NCBI RefSeq assembly: GCF_001642475.1
Contig: NW_019173949.1
Coordinates: 186,001-250,000 of the forward strand
Direction: 5' to 3'
Origin: Fonsecaea monophora
Taxonomy: Eukaryota > Ascomycota > Eurotiomycetes > Chaetothyriales > Herpotrichiellaceae
Length of the DNA stretch: 64,000 nt
The translations under genes were made by a program, and so were the position numbers. Below the pieces are notes generated by a model. That model had not been told where the DNA came from. It made no database searches and was given only the letters and a program-made list of their open reading frames with translations. How positions within the stretch are numbered: position 1 is the stretch's first letter; every line of letters starts with the position of its first letter. Shown piece by piece: positions 33,655 through 44,785 of this stretch.

Positions 33655-34590
33655 TCAATGACTCTCCACGGCTTCTCCGCTGTCCCGTCCTGCATCCGCG
33701 GACGAAAAATCTGGTTTCCAGCCTTTGGGTCTCTCCTTTCCTCTCACAATCATGTGGTATACGCCGTTCTCCACCTTCTCCACGGACTGTCTCGTGGTCT
33801 TGAGCTTGTTGTCAAAATCTCTGGATAGGCTGTGGGCTTTAGTCGCGTCCAGCGCTTCGAAAGCGGTGCGCAGATCTTGCATATCCACCAGGATGGAGGA
33901 CTTGTGAGATGGCTCTGCTCCTCTTGCTATCCCAGGCAATTGCCCGTTTGTGGCCATGTAGGTGATGGCGAAACGCATCAATTCACCCGTCATGTCGAAC
34001 AGCCCAAGTGCATAGTCGTCGTAAGTGAGTGAGATGCCGTTTGGGAGCTGGGTCCGAGCATCCTCAAAACTCATGACCTGTTGAGTCTCCAGGTAGTGCT
34101 GAAAAATGACGGCTTCCATGAACTCTTGGAGCCCAGCACTGATATTGGCGCGGTAGCGATACGCGTTGCTGCCTTGAAGGTCTGGAACGACGCTCTGTAA
34201 CAAGGTTCTGATGGTGGCATACATGGGCGTCGTTTGCTTCGATGTCGAAGCATGTATCGGTTTGCCTAGCTCGCGAACTCTGCGGGTTGTAGCTGTGAGC
34301 TGCTTGTCCATCGGTAGTGCGGGTCATTGTTGTCTCACCTTTGCAATGCAAATATACTGCCGACACTTTGATTAGAGACAGAACGACGAAACACAAGTGC
34401 ATCAAACTCACATCTTTTTACTCTGCGCCGTCACGTCCCTCGACACTTTGATGATCCTTTCTCTGCGGTCATGGTGCTCGTCGAGTTGGGCCCGGAATGC
34501 TTCGAACACGGGGAGATATGGTGACTTCGTCTCGGACTGAGACGACTCATTCTCTACCATTCCGTCGTGCCTTCTTTTCACCCCTGCCAT
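33655..34590 (-). CDS. Translin-associated protein X (TRAX)
   Basis: Catalytic-type subunit of the translin/TRAX RNase (C3PO), 273 aa. The best model has exons 34590-34412, an 18-nt exon 34356-34339, and 34279-33655. The joined sequence SKKIIFALQRVRELGK matches the family at this point, where homologues read SKR-IFLLHR. Without the microexon the frame does not close. An N-terminal helix (PVFEAFRAQLDEHHDRRERI, then IKVSRDVTAQSKK) is diagnostic of TRAX rather than translin. Residues corresponding to the catalytic acids of human TRAX are present in GLQEFMEAVIFQHYL and FDMTGELMR. A translin partner is not encoded nearby. The RNA role is known from animals and Neurospora and is inferred here. Confidence 0.9.
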
Positions 34591-35056
34591 GATGAACCTT
34601 TGAGATTGCGAGGGCGAACAGGGACACCCACCTGGTTCAGAAGCGGGTGACGAAAAATACTACTGAAGCACCGGCTTCTCTTGCTGCTTTAAGAAATGTC
34701 CAGCGTTATGTTGTGTCGAGTTCGAGTTGACGGTCTCTGTGAAGATATCTGAACAGTGTATTTTCTGGTGCTGGTCTCCTAACTGGTGCAGGTGAGTTAA
34801 CTGTGTCTGAAGTCCAGCCATCCAAGGCTCTGACAAAAAGCCAGTCCGTCTGGCAAAGGGCAGGGCACTAATGCGGCAACCCTGCGGAGACTTTGTACAA
34901 AATTCCCCAATGCACATCAAACTGCGATCCAGAATTCCTCTTGACTGAACGAACCAACACCTGTTCAAGTCGTCGACGCCCTCAGCCTGACAAGGGACAC
35001 CTGACCTTGAGCCTGCCTCGTCCTCGAGGAGCAACACGAGGCATGCTGCCAGCCTC
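34591..35056. other. Divergent promoter region, TRAX and GPI14
   Basis: A 466-bp gap between divergent starts. No specific signal is identified. Confidence 0.35.
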
Positions 35057-36511
35057 ATGGCTTCACTCTTCCACTCCCTCCTCTCGTCGCGGACTGCCGT
35101 CTTCACCTCAGCCTTCCTCCTTCGGGCGGCCCTGCTCGTCTACGGCATATACCAGGACTCGGTTTCTGCCCTGAAATATACGGACATTGACTATTACGTC
35201 TTCACAGACGCCGCCCGCGCTGTATCGAGACATGCGTCTCCATACGATCGCGCCACATACCGATACACCCCCCTTCTAGCATGGATTCTGCTACCCACCA
35301 GCTGGGGAGGACTGTGGTTCCACTTCGGCAAGGCGCTGTTTGCCTCGTCTGATCTCATCGCAGGATGGCTCATTCTCCGTCTTTTGAAGAGGCAAGGCCT
35401 GGAAGAGCAACGGGCTCTGAAATATGCGGCGGTGTGGCTCCTGAACCCGATGGTCGCGAACATCAGTACACGCGGAAGCAGTGAAGGTCTCCTCTGCGTT
35501 CTGGTCATGGCTCTGCTCTGGGCCTTTGAGACCAATAAAACCATTCTGTCAGGACTACTGCTGGGAACGTGTGTTCACTTCAAAATATACCCTTTCATTT
35601 ACGGAGCGAGCATGCTGTGGGCGCTGGAAACCCCTTCTAGTCCGTCCGCAACCAATATATTGCAGAGTGTTTTGCAATTCATCAACAGGAGCCGCACTGT
35701 GCTGCTTTTGACGTCGATATCAACGTTTGCTGCGCTCAACCTCCTCATGTACAATATTTACGGCTTTCCATTCCTCCAACACACGTTTCTCCATCACTTG
35801 ACCCGCATCGATCACCGCCACAATTTCTCCCCGTACAATACCCTTCTTTACCTCTCCTCGGCGCAGTCAGCGCACCCAACGGTTGCCAACCTGCGCTCCT
35901 CGATCTCCTTCGAGTCGTTCGCCTTCATTCCCCAACTACTCCTGTCCACGATCCTCATCCCTCTTGGCCTAGCAAAGCGCGATCTCCCAACAACGATGTT
36001 GGCCCAGACCCTCACTTTTGTGACATTCAACAAAGTCTGCACGTCGCAGTATTTCCTCTGGTACCTCATCTTTCTGCCCCTGTACCTCCCCAACTCGTCG
36101 TTACTTGCGCGACCTATGCTGGGGACGACGGCATTAGTCCTGTGGGTCCTCGGACAAGCACTCTGGCTACAACAGGGCTATCAACTCGAGTTCTTGGGGA
36201 AGAGCACGTTTGTCCCCGGCCTTTTCGCCGCGAGCCTCGCCTTCTTCGGAATCAATTGCTGGATATTAGGGGTTGTGGTGGGCGACGTTGTCGACGGCTC
36301 GGGAACCTCGAAGGCGAGCGCTACCGTGCAACGAGGGTTCAAGGCCTCAGCCCCAGAAATAACGGTCCCTGGAACGGGGTCTTCTGCGAGCGTCTCTGAC
36401 CTCAGAGTCAAGCCAACCGGCCACAGGCCGCGCGGGAATGCCAGTATCGATACGAGTGGCATGACCAGTGTGCATTTGGGGCCGAGGGATCGAGTGTTGA
36501 AGAGCAACTGA
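35057..36511 (+). CDS. GPI14: GPI mannosyltransferase 1 (PIG-M)
   Basis: ER-lumenal dolichol-phosphate-mannose-dependent alpha-1,4-mannosyltransferase that adds the first mannose to the GPI anchor. The intronless protein has 484 aa and about ten hydrophobic segments. The first transmembrane segment is followed by YTDIDYYVFTDAA, containing the functional DxD motif (Asp43, Asp45) of PIG-M. Family blocks SPYDRATYRYTPLLA, NPMVANISTRGSSEG, GTCVHFKIYPFIY, RIDHRHNFSPYN and FNKVCTSQYFLWYL are all present. After the last membrane span a polar tail of about 85 residues is longer than in yeast and looks disordered. The partner Pbn1/PIG-X is not visible in the window. Confidence 0.95.
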   Translation: MASLFHSLLSSRTAVFTSAFLLRAALLVYGIYQDSVSALKYTDIDYYVFTDAARAVSRHASPYDRATYRYTPLLAWILLPTSWGGLWFHFGKALFASSDLIAGWLILRLLKRQGLEEQRALKYAAVWLLNPMVANISTRGSSEGLLCVLVMALLWAFETNKTILSGLLLGTCVHFKIYPFIYGASMLWALETPSSPSATNILQSVLQFINRSRTVLLLTSISTFAALNLLMYNIYGFPFLQHTFLHHLTRIDHRHNFSPYNTLLYLSSAQSAHPTVANLRSSISFESFAFIPQLLLSTILIPLGLAKRDLPTTMLAQTLTFVTFNKVCTSQYFLWYLIFLPLYLPNSSLLARPMLGTTALVLWVLGQALWLQQGYQLEFLGKSTFVPGLFAASLAFFGINCWILGVVVGDVVDGSGTSKASATVQRGFKASAPEITVPGTGSSASVSDLRVKPTGHRPRGNASIDTSGMTSVHLGPRDRVLKSN

Positions 36512-37581
36512 GCCCAGCCAGCATCTGGGTCATATAGACTCGACGCACCGACACAATAGAGGGTTTCCCCCCAAGGACAGAGGGATTGTACAAGTATTGT
36601 CACCACCAGCGAATTATAAAGAAAGCGGCACGAGACCGAGATGCGAGGATCTGAAGAAAATATATCTGAACTTTTGGGGGGTTACCTTGCCTCTGAAGAA
36701 ATATTATGACCCTCAAGTGCGCCTGCCTTTCCTGCCTGCCTTCCCACAAGTATTTCCCGCCCACTGGTGCTCGCTCAATTCTGGGATTTGATCTGCCATC
36801 CAAAAGAGACCCGCCCATTTCCATTTCCCATTCCCCAATTCCGTTTCCATTCGCTAGCCCAAAATCCCGTAACACGCAGCAAACACAGTATCAGATCACA
36901 TCCTTGTAGTCGGGCCGGACCAGATCGGACCGGACCAGACAAGACACATTCAGCAAACTCCACGGACCAAAAGGTCGACACACTCGTTGAAGCCAGAAGC
37001 GCGACCCCCCTCCCTCGCTGCCGCCTCGCTCTTTTCTCCTGACGAGACAAGACAAGACAAGCTGAGCCGCGCCGTGATGATAACCAAAAGCCAAAGAGGA
37101 AAGCGTCAGACAACCACCAACAACACGGTAGAGGAAGAAACAATCGCCAGTGCTAGTGCTCCTGCTCGGCACAACAGACAAGAGATGATGAACAAAAGAC
37201 ACCTCGATTGCAGATTCGACGACAGCTGGACACAGACAAGCAAGAAATAGCTCCAGACCCAAGTAAGAAAACTTTTCTTTGACGTTTGGCCCGCCCGAAC
37301 CCAATACGCTGATTGTCGCACATTGCCGTCGAATTTCCTCATCACGTCAATACATAAACACAGCTCGCGGCAGGCTCGTATGCATGTGATCAATCATTTG
37401 CTGACCATTCCGTCCATCCGTCCAGAATATGCAAACATTAGACTTCGTGGTCGACAATAGTGGAGGATGCACAAGGCCCCGTCTTCCTCAAACTTCCTTA
37501 TAATGTTCTCGAGGCTGTTGGAAAGGCCGTCACGCTCCTCTGGTGCTATACGGAAAGACAGCGGGAAAAACAAAGCATCGA
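36512..37581. other. Convergent 3' intergenic region
   Basis: About 1.07 kb with no supported gene. Short GGACCAGA-like direct repeats occur near 36911-36940, and AGACAAGACAAGACAAG near 37045. Open frames are short and shadowed. Confidence 0.35.
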
Positions 37582-39498
37582 TCAACCCCCCCTCGCATCG
37601 GCAATGATTTTATAGCTGCTCGTCTTGATGCTCCGTGGCTTCCACTTTGGATAAAGACTGCTAGGTAGTATAACCCCCGGGGGCGTTGCCGGTCCGAGTC
37701 CACCATCAGGAGGCGGACCTCCCACCCCGGTTGAGGGAGGATTGGAAGAACTTGATCGCTTGTGGTAAGTTGGTGCACACTCTATCCCCTCACCCAGCTC
37801 CACGTATTCGATGTCAGGCATCAACTCACTCAGCCTCTCGACGATCTCCTCGTTCCAAACGCCATACACCTGGCCCTTTTCCAGAAGCCAGTACGGGTTC
37901 AGCAACGTGCAAGGGGAATCCAAGTCGATATATCGGATTCTCACATACTCCAAATTCGGAAAGAAGGGCAGGGCTTCGATGGTGTTGAGGACAAGGCGTT
38001 CAAAAGCCTTGATGAAGACTAGATTTGTGATGCCAGCACCGTCGGCGATGATACCACCCAGTTCATGAATGAGTGGTTCTCCCGTAGTAGGGTCGGTGCC
38101 CATGGTTCGTTGACGACAACATGCCTTGACCACTATTTCGAGATATTTGAGCCTTGGAGGCGCTGCGGTGGCCGGTTGAGAAGAGAGTGCAGACAAAGCA
38201 CTGGTCCACAGACACTCGCAAATCTTTCCCGTGAATGAGAGCGACTCGAGTTGCGGCAGGACAGGGCCTAGGTGGTCGCAGAGATGTGTTTTCAGGTTAC
38301 TCGACCCGGTACCAAAGCTTGAGCCTAAGGTTGTGTCTTTGCTGTACATGCCATCAAGGGAGATGTTGACATGGCGGAGTCTAGGCGGGAGGTACGTCAG
38401 GATTTCATTGATCGTGAGGTCCGCTTCGACCCGAGGTCTCGCATAACCGCAATGCCACTCCTCAACATTCGGCAGAGCGTCTTCGATTGTCTTCCAATGT
38501 TGATAGTTCCGCATGATATTCCAAGCACCTCGCATGGCGAAGGTGCGTATATTTGGTAGTTTGTCCAGTCGCTGGTTGGGGTCGGGGAACAGGGTTTTTG
38601 GAAAGTGCCGAATCATGTTGGACTTCTTGCAGTGGCCGCCTTCGAGTGTGAAGACACGAGCGTGGGGGAAGAAGCCGTTGATGTGGGCGAAAATCTCCGA
38701 CAGCGTTGCCGAGTAGGCGCATAGTTTGAAGCTGAAGCTGAGTAGGTCGGTGGCTGGAATCAGGTCTCTCTCGTTTGCTTGATGCGCAAGTTGATAGGAG
38801 CCATTGTTGCGTTCCGCCGGCCTGGGTAGCAGAGGGTTGACGGCAAGGTCGTGGAAGGGCGCCTTGTCTCCCCAGACAGGCACCCAGAATTCAATGTGCC
38901 GAACAAGCTTTCTCAGATGCAGGTGAGAGCTGAAGAATACCTCGGAGTCTTTCACGCCTGCTCGAGTGCCCTTGATCTTGATGTGACGATAGATGCGCTC
39001 TTGAACCATTTCGCGCCAGGTGGGTGACACAAGTGCAAGGTCCGAAACGGCTTTCCTCCGGGGATGTCGCATCAGGGACGAGACGCTCTTGCCCCGCAGC
39101 GATGTTGATCCAGCATAGACGGAGTGCATATCCCCGAAAATGAAGTCGAGGACTTTCCCTTGAACTTCGAGCGGCAGGTCAGTCAGCGACGACGAGTGAG
39201 GTTTAGGACTGCCGGCGCCAGACATTTCCTTGTCCTTTTCTCGACACGAATCTCCACCGTTTACAGATGGCGACGTCGCCCCCCGAATGGTCACCACACC
39301 AACCGTCTGTCCGTCCGGCTGTGACGACTCGACGCCCAGGTCGATGACCGAAGCAACAGAGGGAGCCCGCTTCCGGGGCGTTACCAGAGGGAAAGCGACA
39401 TCTGATCTGGAAAATTTTGTGGGAGGGACCGAGTGCCTTTCGTGTATTTCTTGCGGCTGGTTCGAGTCGCTGTCCATGACCACCTCTTGTAACAGCAT
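37582..39498 (-). CDS. F-box-like hypothetical protein
   Basis: A single-exon protein of 638 aa. After about 100 disordered residues, SSLTDLPLEVQGKVLDFIFGD resembles an F-box start, with SDLALVSPTWREMVQERIYRHI as its second half. This would link it to Skp1 and a ubiquitin ligase. The remainder lacks obvious LRR or WD repeats but has alternating hydrophobic strands (LRHVNISLDGM, LESLSFTGKICECLW, LKYLEIVVKAC, LEYVRIRYIDL). That spacing suits degenerate leucine-rich repeats as in many fungal F-box proteins. The C-terminal 70 residues are Pro/Gly/Ser-rich. The second in-frame ATG (39477) could also be the start. The substrate is unknown. The F-box assignment rests on pattern only. Confidence 0.72.
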   Translation of the reverse strand: MLLQEVVMDSDSNQPQEIHERHSVPPTKFSRSDVAFPLVTPRKRAPSVASVIDLGVESSQPDGQTVGVVTIRGATSPSVNGGDSCREKDKEMSGAGSPKPHSSSLTDLPLEVQGKVLDFIFGDMHSVYAGSTSLRGKSVSSLMRHPRRKAVSDLALVSPTWREMVQERIYRHIKIKGTRAGVKDSEVFFSSHLHLRKLVRHIEFWVPVWGDKAPFHDLAVNPLLPRPAERNNGSYQLAHQANERDLIPATDLLSFSFKLCAYSATLSEIFAHINGFFPHARVFTLEGGHCKKSNMIRHFPKTLFPDPNQRLDKLPNIRTFAMRGAWNIMRNYQHWKTIEDALPNVEEWHCGYARPRVEADLTINEILTYLPPRLRHVNISLDGMYSKDTTLGSSFGTGSSNLKTHLCDHLGPVLPQLESLSFTGKICECLWTSALSALSSQPATAAPPRLKYLEIVVKACCRQRTMGTDPTTGEPLIHELGGIIADGAGITNLVFIKAFERLVLNTIEALPFFPNLEYVRIRYIDLDSPCTLLNPYWLLEKGQVYGVWNEEIVERLSELMPDIEYVELGEGIECAPTYHKRSSSSNPPSTGVGGPPPDGGLGPATPPGVILPSSLYPKWKPRSIKTSSYKIIADARGG

Positions 39499-41367
39499 CT
39501 TGACCGGACGACTGTACCGGCCCTCAAGGTGCCGGGGCTTCTAGAAGCGTGCGCTCTCCAATGGGGCTTCAATGCGTCGACTGGTAAAGGAATCGTTGTG
39601 ATACACCCCGACTTTGTCACTGTGGAGGAGCAGCAGACTTCGACGCAGCCTTGGGCGGCTGAAAGGACTCGGGGGAGGTGTTACGTTACGAGCGGTTTTC
39701 AGACGCCGGTGCTGGGGAGAGATGCTGGCAAGGGCGGGACCGTGTCGTGTCGTCTGGCTAGTTTAGATTGATTTGCACGTCCTGGACCTGGAATGGGCGA
39801 AGACGCAAACCAAGCAAAGGGGGGGCTGGGTCGAATAATGTTGTCAGTTTGATCGTCGGGCGGCTGAATTTAATTGCGCAGGGACACAGCCACAGGCGAC
39901 CGACCCTGAGAATCAACGGCACTGCACTGCCACCGACCACCCGCGTCTCAGCCTTGCCAACAGCTTGTGGAGACACAGTCGCGGGGGACTCCGCGAGTCC
40001 GCTACAATTACCGTTGTAAAAAAAAAGAGGATTGATCTCCAGGGAACTTTGAGAGATTTCTTCGACACGGTATTTGTAGTTCGAAGTGCCCAAGTTAGAG
40101 CAGAAAAATATAGTAGTTCGTACTAGGAGAAGCGAGTGCCACGTCAAGCGTTAAAGATCGGGCAGCCGTGGCAGCAGCATCTTAAATTCACGCTATGCCG
40201 CATAAAGCATGCAAATATCATGAGAGTCTGGTGCCACGGACGGACGATATACTTGTCCAAGTATGAAGACCACCTCCCACCAGTTCAAGACCACCAGATT
40301 CGACTGTCAGCGGAGAGAATGCCGCCCTCATCGACGAGTCTCGTCTTTCCATATGGGCTGTTGGTTTACTTGTGTATGCAAAGCCGTGCGTCACTTAGGC
40401 ACCTATTATGTCCCCGAGAAAGGCAAATATCTTGGTATTGGAATCCTGTTGCCTCGCATGCATGGCTGAGTGACGACTCGTGAGTGCGAGCACCGGCCTT
40501 CGTAACCCTGTGCTCGTCGAAGGCTTTTTTTCGACGTAGCATGACCGGAGAAGAACCAAGAACATACACATACAACCAGACGAACGAGCTTTGCACCCAA
40601 TGAATACCTAAGTACTCGGTACTTAGATAGGTCAAGTCCCTACTTATACTTGTCCTTGTGGTTATACCTCGTACTCGGCACATGATGCGGCCTGTCATGG
40701 CTCTGTGTCAACACTGTCTTTCCCCTTCCCCCCCGCTCCTTCCCTTCAACCACATGGCGCTGGTTCTCATGTCGTATCCAGCCATAACTTATACGAGGAG
40801 ACTCGGCACATAGGGCCAGGACATATGCGATACATGTGTTGAGCCTTGCACAACAAAATGAACCAGCTATCAGAATTCAGTGAGGGAGCGCTCACAATCT
40901 TACACTCTTTGGCCCTTGTGGCTTGAAAAAAATGAGACATTTTGAAACGAGTCGGCCGGTTCTCTTGATATCTTCTTCCCCCTAAGCGAAATGAAGTAGA
41001 CAAACGGAGTCGACGCCACGCGAAGCGACACAAGGCGAGGAAAACACGCCAAAGGTATACGAGTAGACAACAGGGAAGTTTCGATAAAGGGGCAGCAGGG
41101 GTTCAGGAGGCATGGGATTGAAGAGCGGCAAAGTGCCCAAAGGTGCCAAGAGCGGAACAAACAGATCAAACTTGGGGCCCGACTTGCGTGGTGCTTTTGT
41201 ACCGAGTTTTCCATCAACCCATTCTGACGTCTGGCTATCTCCATTGCTCTGGGATTAGAGACTCGCAGCGAGAATAGCCGATGGCACGGGGCGTCGGAAC
41301 AATCAAGGACAACCCAACGTCCGCATGCGACTTCCTAGACTGGCATGCACATGGGTGAGGTGGTTCC
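39499..41367. other. 1.9-kb intergenic region
   Basis: No supported gene. Short frames on both strands lack domains and continuity. It contains a perfect 8-bp inverted repeat at 40608-40626 with a 3-nt loop, and a related GTACTCGGCAC at 40671. The left end is the promoter side of the F-box-like gene. Confidence 0.35.
40608..40626. repeat. Short perfect inverted repeat (8-bp arms)
   Basis: CTAAGTAC, a TCG loop and GTACTTAG form a perfect hairpin in an intergenic region. The core TACTCGGTAC recurs at 10460 and 53250 in other gaps, suggesting a dispersed short element or a binding site rather than a terminator. Confidence 0.5.
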
Positions 41368-43156
41368 TCACTTCAACTCTGCGTCCTCACGAATCTCGAC
41401 CGCTTGAGGCTTCCCGTCTCCTACCACACTCTGTTGCCTCTCGAGCTCGAGCTCCTTCTCACTGGGCACGACGATGCCGACCTCGGTGGCACGATGCGTG
41501 TCCATCCTCTCGCGCTGGTACAGATTGACGTAGATCGGGAAAACCATGCCGACGATGTAGCCCGTCATGGGGATGAACATGGCGACGTGGGCGTTGTAGC
41601 GGGTGACAACCGCACCAGTCATGCTGGGCCAGACGGTACCCCCAGAGATGGCGGCCACGAGCCACGAGCCGCCACGCTTGGTGTGTCGGCCCAGCCCGCG
41701 GAGGGACATGGTGAAGATGGTGGCGAAGCAGCAGCTCTCAAAGACAAAGACCAGCATGAGGAATGCCACCGAGGTCGTGCCGCGCGTGAGCCCCGCGATG
41801 AGCGAGATGACGCAGCACATGCCCAGGTAGATGGTGAGCATGTATCGCGGCTTCACGGCCGGGATCATCATCAAAAACCCGGCAATGAACCGGTTGGCGG
41901 CGTAGATTCCTTGCGCAGCTGCGAGGAGGTCCGAGGCGTTGGCGGCCGATCGACCTGTTTCTTTGACAAAGTTGCTGACCACTGTGTTAGTGTTTGCCTG
42001 TTTTCCTTCCAGGACAATCAGATGCCGACGGGAAAAGGGCCTTGGCTTACATAAAGTATCCAGCAACAGCGACCTGAGCGCCCACGTAGCAGAACTGTGA
42101 CCACACGCCCAAGAACAGAGTGTACTGCTTGCGCAGCGGGCCAGGGTTATATTCGGCAATGACATGTTCTTGATGGTGCATATCGGCGTCCTATGTTCAA
42201 CAAGTCAGCCACAACTGCGAGCCAACAGCATGATCGAGACTCACCGTGATTTCAGGCATCGGAGCCAAGAAGAAGAGAACGATCAAGACACCCACGAACC
42301 CGGCAACGCCTAGGTATGTCCACTGCACGTTCTTGAGACCCTGGTTGGTGTCGACTGAAGATCGTCAGTGAGTCGCTCGCACACTGCACCAACTGCGAGG
42401 AAGGTCGTCATACCAGTGTGAGCGAAAAACACCCTGCTTGCCAGCAACGGAGCCACAAAACTCCCAACACCTTGCACCGCCTGAGCCAGGTTCAGTCGGA
42501 TCTCACTGTATCTGGGCGGTCCACAGATGGACAGGAACGGGTCGGCCGCCGTCTCGAGCGTGCTGAGGCCGGCACCGACCACGAACATGGAGCCGCAGAA
42601 TCCGCCAAACGATTTCTTCACCCCGCTCGGCCAGAAGAGAAGACATCCGACAGCCAGAACCGCCAGACCTGTCATGAAGGTGATCCTGATCACTCTGTAT
42701 GAGCTGTTTGACCATCTATGTCAGGGAATGTGCACCATCTCACCGGAAACCAAATCTTCGCAGAATCCACCCCGAGATCGTGAGGGGGCAGAGGAAATAT
42801 GCTCCGAAGTAAGCAGCTTGGAGCCCGGAAGATCTCGAAGCGGTGATGTTGAGCGTGGTCTGGAAATGACTGTTCAACACATCGAGAAGTCCGTACGCAA
42901 AACCCCATAGAAAGAAGAGAATGGTGACTGATATTCACAGTTAGCAGCAGCTACGGGTCGGATGTGGTTTCGAGTTCGACTTGGGTCAAGCGTGACAGGT
43001 GTGCCATCACCATCGTAGTCATTGCAGGGCGTTACACACTGTGTAGGGAATCGACATACCCAAGCAGTTTGGCAAGAATGACTGCCTCAGGGTGAGATGG
43101 GCAGCGTTTGTGATTTCTCCGTCTGAGACGGTGATCTTGCGCTTGTAGAACGTCAT
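41368..43156 (-). CDS. MFS sugar permease, FucP type
   Basis: Plasma-membrane-type major facilitator of the fucose/glucose/galactose permease group, 472 aa with about 12 membrane segments. Six exons: 43156-43060, 42927-42744, 42694-42414, 42354-42245, 42190-42051 and 41974-41368, all GT..AG with closing frames. Typical blocks are LRQSFLPNCLVTILFFLWGFAYGLLDVLN, joined across the first intron, then AAYFGAYFLCPLTISGWILRRFGFR, AADPFLSICGPPRYSEIRLNLAQA (the family loop between helices 4 and 5) and NFVKETGRSAANAS. The substrate is not determinable; fungal members are usually listed as L-fucose or hexose transporters. The C-terminal tail is charged and cytoplasmic. A clustered partner enzyme for a sugar pathway is not seen. 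Confidence 0.9.
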
Positions 43157-44273
43157 CTTTGCTGGATTCGAATGGACGACAGCACGAGCACAGAGACTGG
43201 GAGTTTTTGCAGAATAGACAGTGTGCGGTCGTGGTGGAAAGGTCAATGCTTCAATATATGCCGAGCCGAGAAAGCATTTTGTGGCGAGAAAAACCCCCAT
43301 CCATCCACAACCCGCAGCCCTGCTCAAACATCACGAGAGACGAGAGACATGGATCGACCCATAAAAGGACGATGGCAGGGATTGGAGCACTCCGCAAACC
43401 CGGGGCAGGTTTGTGGGATGTTGGGAAAAGTGGCATAGTGGAAAGAAAAAGAGGGCATGTGGATGTCGGGAGGTAGCATTCGGTTCAATCGGGTCCGAGA
43501 TACAGCGAAGTCATTGCTGGCATGGCTGGCCCTTCTTTCGAGCGTTTGAAGAAATTGGCTGAGAAGCTATTGTTGTCTAGTTGGCTGACGACAAAGCAAA
43601 AAGACCAAGCTGACCATGCATCTGCCAGATATTGGCCCGATGAGACTTTAACGTGCAGCCACGATCGCAGCCTTTCCTGGGCAACATGCTGGCCACTTGC
43701 TCTAGGCTCGGGAGAGTGTTCTCCGGCAGAGAGTGAATTGACTGCTCAACCTCGATGTTTGATACACCGAACATCGCATTTCCCGCTGTCGCGGTATCAA
43801 TCTCATGGCGAAGAATTCCTAGACCATGTGTGTGGCGAGCGTTTGGACACGGTGTGTTCGATCAGGCTAGCTCGGGCTTTTGGGTCCCCTGAATGAGAGA
43901 GTGCTGCACACCGTGTGCTTGTGCTGCTGGGGGAAAGTAGTATGTCTCGAGCCTATACGTGTGGGAAATAGTCAGAGCCAAGAATTAGTGCGGATCTTTT
44001 GTGTGATAGACAATACGTCTAGCTCTTCTCTTTCATGTTGGCCATCGCACTATGCTGTAGCAAATGTTCCGAATAGTTCTGCCCCAGGTGACCGACGGTC
44101 AAACCACGTTTCCGACTCCCAGCGCATGTCACATCAGGACTTAACCTTGAGATGCTGAAGACCATTCTGGCCGAACTGCACAGGGTCTCCTCCAGCAGAT
44201 AACACTGTCAATCCTAGTCCGTTCCAGCCACCCTCCTTTTACTAGTGTCGAGGAAGACTGAGAGCCTACAACT
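43157..44273. other. Intergenic region
   Basis: About 1.1 kb between the permease start and the 3' end of the small secreted gene. A + strand frame at 43522-43896 has no recognisable feature. Nothing else is seen. Confidence 0.35.
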
Positions 44274-44785
44274 TCAATTGCGAGTGGTCACGCTGGTTGG
44301 ACCTGGCGTGGATTTGCATCTTGGAAGGGTGACAGTCGTTGCGTTTATTGCAGTCACAGTGGTGGTAAATGTCTCCTGCTACACCTAAGCATCAGCAAAA
44401 CGACTAGGACTTGGGAGACGGTCTGGCTGGAACGACATGTCAAGGGGAGGTCCACCAATACGAGCACTCACCACAAAGACGTGACCATAAGGCATGACCA
44501 CGACGGTACCACAACCATGGCAGTCGTAAACACGAGACGTGTAGGTGGTGAGTGAGTAGTAAGTGCTTGTCGGACCACCTTGAATGACTGGTTCGCTGTA
44601 CGCAGTGGTGGTACAGTACGCAACTTTTGGCAGGGTGGTTGTGTGCGTGCTGACAATGTTAACTCGAGGACTGTACGTGAATGAGACACTGGGTTCGCAT
44701 ACCCGAGGAGTGAAGTCGCCACTGCGTGGGCCTGGATGATCAAGACTGCCATCCAGGCGAGGATTACCGAGAGCGTGAAGTGCAT
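44274..44785 (-). CDS. Small secreted Thr-rich protein, three exons
   Basis: No named family is recognised. The model 44785-44703, 44649-44472, 44378-44274 gives 121 aa with closed frames. A clear signal peptide (MHFTLSVILAWMAVLIIQAHA) should be cleaved after about residue 21. The mature part is rich in Thr, Val and Tyr (TLPKVAYCTTTAYSEPVIQ, TYYSLTTYTSRVYDCHGCG) with four Cys, of which two are in a CHGC pair, and ends CKSTPGPTSVTTRN. No GPI signal or membrane segment follows. The first intron (53 nt) contains a GTTAAC branch-like site. The second ends in a tandem acceptor, TTAG or GTGTAG; using the upstream one adds Val and an immediate stop, losing 34 residues. It looks like a cell-wall or effector-like secreted peptide. 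The function is unknown. Confidence 0.7.

Noticed and set aside
34280..34338. Shorter 36-nt intron after the TRAX microexon
   Set aside because: It is very short and leaves the wrong frame; the 59-nt intron gives the conserved join.
41404..42054. 216-codon + strand frame over the MFS permease
   Set aside because: Antisense to the last permease exon and of skewed His/Asp-rich composition.
43522..43896. 124-codon + strand frame between the permease and the small secreted gene
   Set aside because: No signal peptide, domain or repeated pattern; composition looks random.
44671..44702. 32-nt intron joining the signal peptide to the Thr-rich part
   Set aside because: It closes the frame but is too short for fungal splicing; a 53-nt intron ending at 44650 also closes the frame and has a branch-like site.
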